The notes below the pieces were generated by a model that worked only from the letters and a program-made list of their open reading frames with translations, did not search any database and was not told the origin of the DNA. This document shows, in pieces, positions 24,180 through 35,421 of a stretch of 64,000 bases of DNA. The position numbers were made by a program, and so were the translations under genes. This DNA is from Siphonodentalium dalli (lineage: Eukaryota; Mollusca; Scaphopoda; Gadilida; Siphonodentaliidae), in assembly GCA_032622095.1 (NCBI GenBank), contig CP136062.1:156296875-156360874 (forward strand). The letters are read 5' to 3'. Numbering within the stretch: position 1 is the stretch's first letter; every line of letters starts with the position of its first letter.

Positions 24180-26716
24180 TTGAAGCACAGGTCCCCAGAT
24201 CAAAGATTTACTCCACCCCCAATAATACTTAATCCCATAGAAATGTATTCAACTTGGCGGGGCCTAATTTTTATTTATTTTTTTCAGTAAAAAAACAGGT
24301 TCAAAATAGAAAACAAATATTTTTGTTACATAAAGGCCTCATATATACGTAGACATATATTTTCTTACCCATCAATTTGATGTATCCCGTGTAAAAACAT
24401 GGTCCAGAAAAACTCCTGTTATGAGCACAGGTCTGACGGAAACCGGCTGTTGAAATCCCTCGATCGAGATGGAGTCCGCTCAACTCGGTCAAAGAGCCGG
24501 ATTTTGACCACACCGACTTGTGCTTCAAAAACGCACTAAACGGTAAGTAGAATATATATATTATACATAATTAGAAGCGGAATCACGGCATCATATCTCT
24601 CGTATTTATTGAAATAATCAGTTTCATAAAACCGGAAGCAAATTTAAATTGTCCAAAACAAGCCATTTTGTAAGTAAGCTGATATGACGTAACACTAATT
24701 TGTCATTGGCCCAATATAAATCAAATATATAACGAAGAAGTAATGTACATACGCTCTAAATATTTACGAAGTTATATTCTTGTCCATGTGTATGTTTTCA
24801 AATCGGCATTCGTGTTAATTCAATCTTTATCTATTCTTTTCATTTGTTATAAATCAGCGTTCACGCTGTCGGTAGCCAAATTAGCCAATGGCTAATCTTT
24901 TTCGAATTTGGCTAATAAAAATTTCATTTGGCTAAACTTTTTTTTACCGCAAATGGAGACTGAAAGCATGGAGTCAGAAAGCTAATTCATAAAAGCGCTC
25001 AATAGATCGACATTCAAGACGAAGGTAGGTGACGAACGTATTTCATTAATTTCGTTCCGTAACAGCAAAAGGTAAGCTCTAACATTTAGTGTACAGTAAA
25101 CATATTTTTATTTCCAAATCTAACATAAATTTTGGCAAGTGGGTTTTCAATTCTGTGATGTGAACGTTCTAGTCCGAAAATATCGAAAGTGGGAATATAT
25201 TGCCGACTGTACAAAGGGAAACCCGATCGCGGACAGTACAAAGGGAAACCCGATCGACAACTCTATCAACCAAGCGATCACACAGTGATATGCAATCATC
25301 TTCAGTTTTCACAAGACGGACATTCAAAGACGCATGGGCCGTGGTTGAATCATGACAATGTGAAGAAAGCAATATTTTGTAGAGTGTGCATTGATGCTGG
25401 TATATAAGCAATTTGTTCGTAACAGGCTGTTTTAATCTGGAGAAAAATTACGTCATTCTGCACGAAACAGCAAAAGGTTATTATTTTACATTTAATCCCC
25501 TAATCCCCCATTGTCTGTCTGGTCACTCACGGGACTCCCGCACAATGCATGTTTATGATGACATTGTATTTATGTCGGTCGAGGTTTATGAGCACCAAGT
25601 GTAAGACAATAGCTTAATCAGCCAAATGTGAATCACGACAGATATTTTGTGGCTATTTGTCGTCAATACCGATACGGACAAAATAATATGAATGCTTTTA
25701 TGACGGATTGTAATTTGATAATGGCGTAACAATATTAAGTTATTAGTTTCCAGATGTCACTTAGATATTTTCGCAAGGATAAATATTTAATGATTTAAAA
25801 AAAGATATTGATATAAAACAAAAAAATAATGACATTAAGAAGGACAATCCCGGGTTACGCCCCCCCCCCAATCACTCTTTCACATAATGATTAATAAATT
25901 TTTAATAAATGATATATATAAAAATACTTCTAGTTCATAAAAATTATTTAAATTATTGTGTATTTTACCTGTGTCTGTTAGATTTCCGACCAGAAAAAAA
26001 TGATTTAATTTGGCCAAAGTTTTTTTTAATTTGGCCAAAAAACATTTGGCTAAAGTTTTTTTCATTTGGCTAATAAAATTTTCATTTGGCTAAACTTTTG
26101 GCTAAAGATTTTTTCGGTCCAGCGTGAACACTGTTATAAATACATATTGTGTTGCATAGAATTATAAATAGTACTCACGGCAGACTCGCATAAAATGGCT
26201 GGTTTTGGAAAATTTATATTTGCTTCCGAATTCATGAATCTGATTTTTTTCAATAAATACGAGAGATACGATGACGTGATGTGGCCAGATTGGTTTGGGT
26301 GTGTCAGTAATTAATTCCGCTTCTAATGATGTATAATATATATATTTTACTTAACGTTGAGAGTTTTTGAAGCGCAAGTCGGTGTAAAAATCCGACTCGC
26401 TGACCCAGTTTAGCGGGCACCATCTAGAACGAGTGATTTTAGCAGTCGGTTTGCTCCAGACCTGTGCTCATATCCGGAGTTTTTCTGAACCAATTTTACA
26501 CGGCATACTTAAAATTGAAGAGTAATAAAATATCTTTCTACCTATATATGAAGCATTTATGTTGCTAACATTATTTTTGTGTGTTTTGAACCTGTTTGTG
26601 GACTTTGAAAAAGTTATAACAAATTAGGGCCGTCCGCGTTCGATACCTTTCTATTATAGGAAGAATATAGGGGCGGGGCATTTTTGTTTTTGTTCTGGCG
26701 ACCTGTGAGTTAAAGA
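24180..26716. mobile_element. Foldback element, copy B, complete but interrupted
   Basis: The left arm (about 24180-24690) and right arm (about 26170-26716) are inverted. CACAGGTCCCCAGA at the left end faces the complement of GGCGACCTGTGAG at the right. GAGCACAGGTCTG faces CAGACCTGTGCTC, and TTAGAAGCGGAAT faces ATTCCGCTTCTAA. The spacer holds a hAT insertion. The arms have diverged, especially near the outer ends, so the element is old. No target duplication is evident and no protein is encoded by the foldback itself. Confidence 0.85.
24855..26133. mobile_element. hAT-type element with 8-bp target duplication and transposase remnant
   Basis: Inserted in copy B only, flanked by TTATAAAT at 24847-24854 and 26134-26141; copy A has the octamer once near 9081. 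The ends are CAGCGTTCACGCTG and the complement of CAGCGTGAACACTG. CAG-type ends with 8-bp duplications are typical of hAT transposons. Inside, near 25320-25405 on the + strand, is HSKTHGPWLNHDN, then AIFCRVC, which resembles the W..C..C start of the TTF/BED-like zinc finger of hAT transposases. The rest of the transposase is absent. Both ends carry runs of TTTGGCTAA words, and a C9 tract lies at 25861. About 1279 bp long, so non-autonomous. Confidence 0.9.
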
Positions 26717-26935
26717 TGCCCAAATTTTATAAAATACAAAATACACCTAATGTGACAAAATACACAAAATACACAAAATAACCCTGTCTTCTATATCTAT
26801 TAATGCGACAATGAAGACCTCATCACTGTAGGCACTTTCCATTTCCGGGTATCTTAATTGAACCTGGTGTTTAAAATCTTCAGAAAAATCATCCCGTTAT
26901 TGGTATAGTATTAAAGGATCACAAACTTCACATGT

Positions 26936-29108
26936 TTTGAGGATAATTGCAGAGAATTCGGAGGCTTGTTGCTGAATGCGATGCCGAAGCTTTCATTAAA
27001 GTTGCATCCCATTTGGTATCGTCTTCGAGCAGTTCGCGCTTAACGCATGCTTCTCGGTAAGTAGCGCATACGTCGCCATCCTCAATCCGGAGATCTGCAA
27101 ACGAAGTTGGACAACTGACTTCACGTAGGAGTAGTCTTTAAAAAAAACATGAATGTTGGTTGGGATGGACGGTGTGTACTCCATAAAGCAGTATCAAGTC
27201 TAATATCAGCATGATTGTCTAGAGCACCTCAGTTTCTTCAAGTTCATCTGTTGTTACACCACGTGTAGTTGGGTGGTATTGGGTTATAAAACAACGTTTG
27301 TGCAAAGGAATCTTCTTGACACAGTTGAAAGAAACCCGTCAGTATAGTATCTCACGGTGATATTGCTGCGTTATCGGTGGGTAGAATAAACCCGCTGACC
27401 ATTTTCCAACTGGACAGCAAGTTGTTGGATGGCAGGATGTCGTTCGTGGATTGGAAATCCAGATATCCTCCACAAAGCTTCATTGCTGCTTATATATCGG
27501 CCCATCGGGTATTGGGTAACTTCATCGTGGACATCTTGCTGAAGTGCATGCATAGCAGCATCCGATGTTTTGTTGTCGCCTTCGAGCAATTCGCGCTTAA
27601 CACATGTTTCTCGATAAGTAACACAGACGATGCCATCCACAGTCCGGTGATCTGCAAAAACGTGGGAGGTGGGACCCTTGACTTCATGTAGTAGTCTTAA
27701 AAGGAAACATTCATGTTGGCTGGAATGGACGGTGTATAATCTCCCTATAGCAGTGTCGTGTCTAATTAGAGCATTGTATTCTACAACAGAACCTCGTTTT
27801 CTTCTATTCCATCTGTTGTTAAGCTACGTGCAATAGGATTGTACCTGGTGATAAAACAACGTTTGTGCCAAGGAATCTTCCTGACACAGTGCTATTGCCT
27901 GATTTGCAGCATTATCGGCGGTAAAATAAACCCGCTGACCATTTTCCAAATGGACAGCAAACTGTTAGATGCCATGATGTTGTTAGTGGACTAAAATTTC
28001 AAATATCCCATAAAACCTTCATTGTTGTGTATATATCTGATTGCTTTTAAACCACCGTCTCCAGGTCTCCTTCGCATGTAAGAAGGATACTCATCCTCGG
28101 CTGTTTTAGTCTCCAGAATAAACGATTCGCGGTACCGTTTCTTGCACTTATTGTCTTTCATGCACGGTGATTTGTGTTTATTGGAATTGAATGGACCGTG
28201 TACCATTATTTTGTGTCTCGACAATGTCGAAGAGCCATCTGTCTGTTGCAGGATATGGAAGCTCTGCCGATATGATGGTTTCAAGCTGGTTGGATTGAAT
28301 TTTGGTGATGAGCCAAATCAAAATATGCGCATGCGGCAACGAATTATATGGTGGACTTTTGGCACCGCACTGGTCCGGCAATTTGGGACTTTGTCATGAG
28401 GTCCATTACTTTCAGTACTAGGTGGAATGTCAGTGAGATAATGTCTGTGGACGTAAGTTTGACCAAGAAGAAGCTCACATTGTGTTTCCTTCCATTTTGA
28501 ATTACATGTGATTGTTATAAGTAGATCGGATCGGTCGTAATGCCGAACAAAGGTCATGGCATGAAATGACAGGCATAAAAGTCCATACAAGAGACGGTCT
28601 TTCTATAGTTTCACCTGCCTGTGGAATTCCAAAGTGATAACCCTCTTCCCCATTCACAAACAACAGAGGTTACAATAGGACATCATGCTATCTGTGTTTC
28701 GATGTTGCGTCTGAGATTATTATATCTGCATTTTAAAACAATATCCCTGGTTTCATATACCCAACTAGTCACGATCACAGCTACTTCGTTGCATTACGGT
28801 GCATTAAAACGGCGAGCATGCTCTCCAGATTGAACATTGTCAGCATCAATGACGACTTCTTGTTCTTGTCTATGTGCACATTCCAAGGTGTACTTAGACC
28901 TTTGAACGCTATTGGTTGAATGTAGCATGTTCTGTAATTTCACAATGATATCAAATCGTGTTCCTTGGTTTCCGTTGTATCTACTCTGCGTCTGGCTCTG
29001 AGGATCTCGCACAAAGTAAAGTTGTAGATATCGAGGTTGTTCGTCAGGCAGCGGCTGGAGGGATCCGAATATGTGGTAAACCTGCCCTTGGACTTTATAT
29101 ATAGGCAT
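26936..29108 (-). pseudogene. Decayed Helitron Rep/helicase protein
   Basis: Reading the minus strand from 29108 downward, frames match the Helitron_like_N and Rep region of animal Helitrons in order. VQGQVYHIFGSLQPLPDEQP, then GEHARRFNAP (29108-28794). MTFVRHYDRSDLLITITCNS, then KWKE (28590-28318). LPHAHILIWL (about 28339-28310), whose HAH is the HUH nickase motif, then IISAELP and FDIVETQ. Next are MVHGPF, SPCMKDNKCKKRY and the YPSYMRRRPGDGG block (28284-27991). Then comes ALWRISGFPIHERHP and LENGQRVY (27500-27371), and finally TYREACVKRELLEDD, then TKWDATL (27060-26970). Several frameshifts and stops separate these blocks, so it is dead. Helicase motifs proper are not seen. The plus-strand frame 27377-27691 is its shadow. 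Confidence 0.92.
27026..28052 (-). repeat. ~550-bp tandem duplication inside the Helitron remnant
   Basis: 27026-27515 matches 27580-28052 in the same orientation. Shared words include GAATAAACCCGCTGACCATT or its variant, CTTCGAGCA-TTCGCGCTTAA, and AAAACAACGTTTGTGC. The block encoding ENGQRVY through YREACVKRELLE is therefore present twice. Divergence between units is clear (about 15-20%), so the duplication is old. Confidence 0.88.
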
Positions 29109-29689
29109 ACACCCTCCTTCCCCGTTGATATTGGGTCCTATCGATGTTATCTGAACTGCGATATTATAGTTGAATGTTATTCAGAAAATGTTTCGATTCG
29201 GGCGTGGTGCCCACCAGAAGACAAATCAAAGGCTCCGGTGGTTCTAGACGCATGGTTATTCTCATCGTTCAGATATGTACCCCACATAATATATAATATA
29301 AAAAAAACTGCTGTGTTGAGAGCCCCATGCTATTATAATTAAACTGTATAATTGAATAATGCGCATATCGTTCTACAGAGGTACATATACGCGGTTCGTT
29401 CTAGATGAAACTTCCGAGCCGAACACTGAAACAAACGCAAAAAAATGTATTGATGTCAATTTTGCCCATTTGTGGCCAAATTATCCACCACATAATTAAT
29501 TATGTTGTGCATCAGCGACACTTTTTAGAAACGTTTGTCTTATCTATTATGGTCTTAATCCAATTAACCGACACCAATTCCCGTTCAGTATATCATGTAG
29601 ACGTCTACATATCAGTTTCTATGAAAATCGTTGAATTAGTTTTATCAATTGTGTTGCTCCTCGTCCGTGATATCAATTCCTGACCCAAA
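29109..29689. other. No recognised gene
   Basis: The open frame 29405-29683 (+, 92 codons) has no recognised motif. It may be Helitron flank. Confidence 0.4.
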
Positions 29690-30190
29690 ATGGAAGCCAT
29701 CCGGAACATTTATGCTACGTCATTAGTGTTCGTATAGCACATATATCTACATATACGTTTGGGGACATCCAGGATACAAATGTGTTGTCAATCTTGGTGG
29801 TTCGCCCCATCATTGACTTCGGCGGTGGAACTTTTGCAACTTTAAATCATACCTTAAATTCCATGTACAATGGACATGACTATATATAGGTTTGGTGGAA
29901 ATCTAAATTGACATCAGCAAAGCGTGTATCATGTTTGAGCTCTTTCACTGATGCACAACTGTGACATCGACTTTATTATCCTTAAACCAAACCATTAGAC
30001 TCCCTATAATCGATTACAGAATATTTTTTTTTATAAATGTGTGGTCTGTGTCATTTGGGGACCTTTAAACTACACCATTAATGCCACTATGATGGAGCTG
30101 GCTAACGACTCGTCAAATTAGCATTTCAATAACCCCCAAGGCAAGTATGCAAGGATGACTCGCATTTAATGTCCACAAATTTGAAGGACA
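29690..30190 (-). repeat. Dispersed repeat, minus copy (partner 58690-58760 and 59612-59985)
   Basis: The reverse complement of this segment aligns with 59612-59985. Shared words include ATAGGGAGTCTAATGGTTT, GTCGATGTCA, ACATGATACA, TTGTACATGG and GGTATGATTTAAAGT. The end near 30121-30180 also matches 58690-58760 (CCTTGCGTACTTGCCTTGAG against its counterpart). Three partial copies in two orientations indicate a transposon family, not identified. Confidence 0.8.
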
Positions 30191-30659
30191 GCGAACGAAA
30201 GAAATGATTTATTCCACCGAGCCCGTTTCTTATACCATTGAATTGTATGATAAATGTGTTTTGGGAGGTCTATTTTACTTTAAACAGTTAACCATATATA
30301 CCGCGTTCATATATCTAATGGTGGTATCTTAATAACAGGGTCGTTTGATTCTATATTTTATGGAAATACTAATAATGCAACACGTTCGAAAGAGATTCAT
30401 AGAATTGTGGGTTGTTGTTGCTGCTGAAAATGTTCATGGGGAGTGATAGACCATCAGTAATGATAACGATATGGTACAAGTCTGAGTTAAGAATAAGATT
30501 GGAATGGGCTTAGAGTAGTCATATCGGTTATCACAGGTAGAGTTTATAGTTTTGTTAAGAATGAGCTGTTAGTACTTTGAATGACTCGGTGTACTCGCAC
30601 CAACGGACTGAAGGCCGTTGGTACTTGCGCGAGTTATTGCTATATATCCATTGCTCTTG

Positions 30660-31440
30660 TTAGTCTGATAACATTGGATCATTCAACGTGGCAATTTACA
30701 AACTTAGTTGGCGAAATGCTTTGTCCTAGATATGTATATATGTACTTCTGCAACTTTGTACAGTGGGTTCGGGTGTTATATCAGGGGATCCACAAAGACA
30801 CTTGTGGGTTGTCAAGTTGCAGGTATCATTTAATGACTGGAGAGGCGAATTCCTTTCGGATGTCGCTGATCATGAGGTAATGGTCGTTGTCCTCTATGTG
30901 TCCATATAATCAGTACGGGTGGTGGTCGGCGATGAAATGTGTGTATGTGTGATCATTTAAATCACTGCAGTTGAGTCTGGGGCGGGTGTGGTTAATATGT
31001 GTTTGCCTGGTATTAGCTTCATAATAATGTTGGTTAACTCCCTGGTCCCCATTTAGGAACTCTGTAAATTATGCCAGGGATGCATAACTTGTTTCGTTGT
31101 GGTCGATATTATTCCATGTATTGACAGCCATAGTTTGTACGTTTCGGATGACATAACATATTGTTTGTGTCGCCGGCGTCATCCCGGATTTGTGAACATC
31201 TGGCCACTTCCATAGCCGTCGATCGCACATGAGTAGTAGGTCCTCGGTCGATCGAGATTTGGGAGGCCGTCTGACCAAGTCAAGTAACGAAATGTCCTTT
31301 CTTTTTGTTGTAATTGAACTGTATATCATATTATTACTCATTTTACCTTGTGGATCTGCAGTTGTATTCCGTTTTTCCGGATACTTAGTTTATATACTGT
31401 CTATTGCACGGAAGCGAGGAATATCGTCCAGAGAACTACG
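30660..31440 (-). pseudogene. Unidentified decayed protein-coding frame
   Basis: One minus-strand frame stays coherent for roughly 700 bases with only a few stops. In order it reads NTTADPQGKMSNNMIYSSIT, a 90-codon open part (31341-31069) ending NETSYASLA, a stop, then FTEFLNGDQGVNQHYYEANT and THFIADHHPY, a stop, LYGHIEDNDHYLMISDIRKE, a stop, and LQLDNPQVSLWIP. Amino-acid composition is protein-like across the stops. I do not recognise the family. It lies about 1.6 kb upstream of the Helitron remnant on the same strand, so it could be another part of that element, a captured gene or another transposon. It is not a live gene. Confidence 0.5.
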
Positions 31441-31620
31441 ATGTTAGGTATCAGTAAAATTTGGCGGATGGTCAATCTTTCGTTTTTTTAGTTGCCAAAT
31501 GAAAATAAAAGCAGATGATCGATAACTATCCCAGCAGACACCTCGGACTACCCATCGAATTTTGGTCGGGCCAAAGACTGGTACATAGCCGGAGCGGTGA
31601 CCCCTTAGTCACTGCTTATA

Positions 31621-33131
31621 CCAGCCTCTTGGTACATCACCACAATGAAACAGGCGTTAGCAGTACACTATTGAAACATTTATAAGTCATGGAGACGAAA
31701 TTAACGGCACAACATATATGATAAACAGAACACACAACTAGATACCAGAAACAAAATAACAGGTGGCAGAAATTTAATCTGAAACACTGTGAGTATCGTG
31801 ACTAGCCGATTGATTGAGCCGGGTCAACTCAACCACCCGTATTGAAGAGATGTAGAACCAAAGAGGACCATGAGCTAAGCCATTACCACAGGTCGATGTC
31901 TCACTTGACACGGCTGCCCTAGTATCCCCAGAACTCCTGCACCACACATCAAGGGATGCACCCCTCGACAAAAGTGGACCACTTTAGGGTAAATATTTGG
32001 GGGATTCTTAATAAGTGAACCTATTCTACCCGGGTCCATACGGGGATGATTTCTTTATTATGATCAATGGGCAGCAAGCAAAACAAAAATAGTGGTATAT
32101 GTGGAGACAAATAAGTGTTGATAGAGAACGCATGGTGAATATCCATGCACTCCCAATGGCGATTCGTCAATAAATCACCCGAATAGCCTAAAGTGAAATG
32201 GGTTTTGTATCAGATGCTGAAATGCGTCTACGATTATGTTAACTTGACGGATTGCAATAGCTGTTCAACATAATTATAACAAGGCAATTTTGAAAGTCAC
32301 ATGTGAAACTAAAGACAAACTATGCATAGATGTCTGAAATATCAGAGCTCATGGAACTATGTATGATATGACACTGATATGGACAGGAATGTCACCCCAA
32401 TAGCCTCGGGTGGCATTCCGTTCTCGATCGGGCGATACACATCCGCGTTGCACTCAAGCACCAGCGACAACTGTATACTGTACTTTCATATTTGCCCAAA
32501 CACGTCTCGTGTTGCCCTCGTTTCCATCGATCACACCTACGCAACTATAGATATAAAGAACCATATTCGACATTGGTATGCGACTTATGCATGATGGCAT
32601 ATTAGCGAACTATCCATCGGCGGCATGAATGTGGCAATAATTTTTCCTCCAATACCCATCTTACAATTGGGTATACATAAGGACTTGATAAAGCATACTG
32701 AGGTGTGAGATGATAACATAAGAGAGGATAGCACAAGTCTGAGTATTTTAAGTCCTCTCCTCTAAGTTTTTCAGTCTTCTAGAACCAAGAGCGTTTGGTG
32801 GGAAGATTCCATTGCACGATATTTGAAAGTAGAAATAATTCATCACATTGCTCTTTTAAATTTTACAATTATTTTGTCCTTTAACGTATATATATAATGA
32901 ACTAACTTGTGTCCCTTCCCTGGTATGCAGTCAGCAACAACCTGCTAAACCGAGGGGTGATATACATGTGACATTGTCATCCGGTGTATGATGTACAGCT
33001 GAAATGCGGGCATATAACTATACTTCAGTAATGCAGAATATTAACTCACCAGTACAAGGTTACAGTCCGTTACACCCTATTTCCCAGAACAAATTACCAG
33101 TGGTGTACGCTTGAGGATGTTCTTGGGACGG
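31621..33131 (+). repeat. Dispersed ~1.5-kb repeat, copy 1
   Basis: Collinear with 56371-58028. Landmarks in order are CAGCCTC, GAGACGAAATTA, GTCAACTCAACCACCCGT, CCATGAGCTAAGCC, CACAGGTCGATGTCTCACTT, CATCAAGGGATGCACCCCTC, GAAATGGGTTTTGTATCAGA and TGGTATGCAGTCAGCAACAA. Divergence is about 12-15% plus indels. A 60-codon + frame (32379-32594) is open in both copies, but most differences change the amino acid, so it does not look selected. The family is unknown. Confidence 0.88.
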
Positions 33132-33394
33132 AGACTCGTGATACGAGAATACCGATTTCTGGTTTCGCAGTAACGATACAGGTTATTTCTTTGATTGTTC
33201 ATCATTCGCACGTTAGGTTGATTTTACAACTATTTATTTATATTATTCTCACATTGTTTGATATCACACTGCCGTTATGGTACATTCATACGCTTGCAAT
33301 ATTGCACTGAAAACTGCAGAAATGCCAGCTGTAAAATAGTCAAAAACGGATAAGCTTTAACAATGATCATGTAGAACTGCGATTGTTTGCATGA

Positions 33395-33700
33395 TTGCTG
33401 ATTGATTGGTTTGGGTTTAAGGTCACTTTCAGCAGCCAAGACCATAATACGACATTGACAGTTTTAGTGGTGGATGAAATCCGCACATTTACGGCTAATC
33501 TAAACTCTCGTCGGCCATGTGCGGCAAACCACTGGCCATCGGCGAGTGATTGGCAACTCCACCAGATAACGATTTCAAGTTAGAATGTCCATGATGGAAA
33601 TATCTGGATTTGAACCCTCATCGCCAGCGCTGGAGGGCGAGTCGGCTTTGAGGTGTACCCCTATCCGACTGAGCCATCGATACACCCGCGTGATTGCTGA
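33395..33700 (-). mobile_element. tRNA-derived SINE (or tRNA pseudogene) with intact A and B boxes
   Basis: On the minus strand, TGGCTCAGTCGG (33676-33665) fits the pol III A box TRGCNNAGYNGG exactly. GGTTCAAATCC (33616-33606) fits the B box GGTTCRANNCC exactly, about 60 bases downstream, as in a tRNA with a longer variable region. The flanks do not pair into a convincing acceptor stem, so it is more likely a SINE head than a working tRNA. The body on the far side of the B box runs toward 33395. The 3' end of the SINE is not defined. Confidence 0.65.
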
Positions 33701-34014
33701 TATCGCTGAGCTATTTACAATTATATTAAGAACACAGTGCGTGTTGGTATTCTTATGCCGGTCAAAATAATGTCACTTGATATGTTGGAATGTGAGATCG
33801 ACACGGCCAGCGCCATCGATGGGATGCGGCTGATATATATATACGAGTACCATAAATGTATGATTTCGATTATTTCCATATTTATATATAGTTTGAAAAT
33901 GCACGCACGGGAGACACACACAACAAGAAGCTTATTGAACAATATACCCAAAATTGTTTATAATATATCTCGAATTGCCGTCTTGTTCAGATATATATGT
34001 TTTTATGATCGTCA
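33701..34014. other. No recognised gene
   Basis: AT-rich. The + frame 33737-34021 and its opposite-strand shadow have no recognised motif. Confidence 0.4.
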
Positions 34015-34268
34015 CAGATAGAATGCTTTCGTAGAGCAATTAAGGTTTAATGTAAATATAAATGTGATCAATCAATTAATTCATTAATCTCTGAATCAAT
34101 ATCAATACGGCGAAATTGCGAGGTATTTTTCGGGATTTGGTTGGGGACCTGTCTTGTTGCCATTCATCGGAAAGCTCTCGGCGAGAGCTTACCAATGAAT
34201 GGCGGCGGGTCGTGTTTCCTGCTGACTCCTGAGACGTGTTTCGTAGTTTTTCTGTGGTTGTGGGAGAC
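34015..34268. mobile_element. Older foldback element, left part (right part at 47205-47305)
   Basis: Begins CAGATAGAATG, then CTTTCGTAGAGCAAT (34026-34040). The same word inverted ends the right part at 47280-47294, with 23 of 26 outer bases matching. A palindromic core, GGAAAGCTCTCGGCGAGAGC, flanked by CCATTCATCGG and CCAATGAATGG, lies at about 34157-34202. That core is shared with the palindrome at 36095-36307. The element is split by the 12.9-kb insertion starting at 34271. Confidence 0.75.
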
Positions 34269-34929
34269 TACACTGCCAAAAATATTTTCTCAATTCAGGA
34301 AAAAAAATATCTTGAAATGAGATATTATCTTGGGAGAATAGCTAGAAAAATAAGAAAAACATATTTTCTAGGTCAAGAAATGAAAGGGTGGGATAATTTC
34401 TTGTCTGAGAAAATTTCTTTAAGAAAACACAGTAATCTTAGTAAGAAAATCCTAGTAAAAAAATCTTAGTATAGATTTTTTTTTCTTAATGTAGGAAAGA
34501 TTGTTTTTCTCACATAAGTTTATTTTTCTTGAAATAAGATAAGTTTAAGATACTGCGATTATCTTGGGAGAATAGCTAGAAATTTAAGAAAGCTATACAA
34601 TTAATCTAGAACAAGAAATTATATTTTCTATAGTAAGAAATATCGTCAAGATATTTTTTCTTAAGTGATGCCAATTTTTTCTAGAATGAGATTTTCTCAA
34701 GCAGGAAAATAAATCTAAGTGAGGAAAACAAATTTTCTTAACTAGGAATATTTTCCCCAATTAGGAAAGATATATTAGAAAACAATTCTTAATTAAGAAA
34801 AAACATTTAATTTTAAATTAATATATAATTTCAATTGTGTTTTAAAATATACAATTGACATTTATTCTGAATATAAAAACTTGTAAATATCATTGTTAAA
34901 TGTATAATAGAGACAATAAGGGGGCTTAA

Positions 34930-35421
34930 AGGCACGGGAGGCCTTAGTTGTCGAAAATATTCATATTTGTTTCAATCACCGTAAACAGAAAAACATTAAA
35001 ACGCATACAGTTTTGTTCATATAAACATGACCATCGCGTAAACAGCATGCTATCATAAAGACCTACTATATTTTACCTAAGCAGGAGCCTGATTGTGTTA
35101 CAGAAGGCAGCACAGTGTTACTGGCTAATCACTCACAAATGATATAAATGCTCTTTATTCGTTCCACATCAAAATTCAGCAACAATGAACGCTCTTTATG
35201 TTTACCATCATAATATAAACAAACACCAGGAAAGTACCTTTTTATGCTTTTGTTTACATAAGAATGGTCAAACATATGACAATAACATACTGTTTATGCG
35301 ATATTTCTTATTTGTATACGGACAAAGTCTGTCTGCATTTTAATATTCTTTCTGTTTGTGGCGGTTTTTGACCGGTGGAAATATTTTCACAGCATACCCA
35401 CCGCCAAGGCCTCCCGTACCT
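34930..35421. mobile_element. TTAA-flanked MITE-like element, copy 2
   Basis: 492 bp between TTAA at 34926-34929 and 35422-35425. The ends are better preserved than in copy 1: AGGCACGGGAGGCCTT and the complement AGGTACGGGAGGCCTT. The interior matches 6843-7336 throughout. Nested in the 12.9-kb element. Confidence 0.92.

Larger units (their letters stand above)
14512..26549 (+). repeat. Tandem segmental duplication, copy B
   Basis: Same orientation as copy A, offset 14,511 bases at the start. It includes the last intron and terminal exon of the RGK gene, 3' UTR, (ATC)n tract, satellite and foldback element. It has gained a foldback insertion (14689-16039) and a hAT element (24855-26133). Homology ends near 26549. 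Confidence 0.95.

Noticed and set aside
27377..27691. 104-codon plus-strand frame
   Set aside because: Antisense to the Helitron remnant, whose minus-strand reading has clear family motifs.
32379..32594. Conserved ~60-codon frame in both copies of the dispersed repeat (also 57106-57297)
   Set aside because: About ten amino-acid changes against about three silent changes between the copies gives no sign of purifying selection, and no motif is present.
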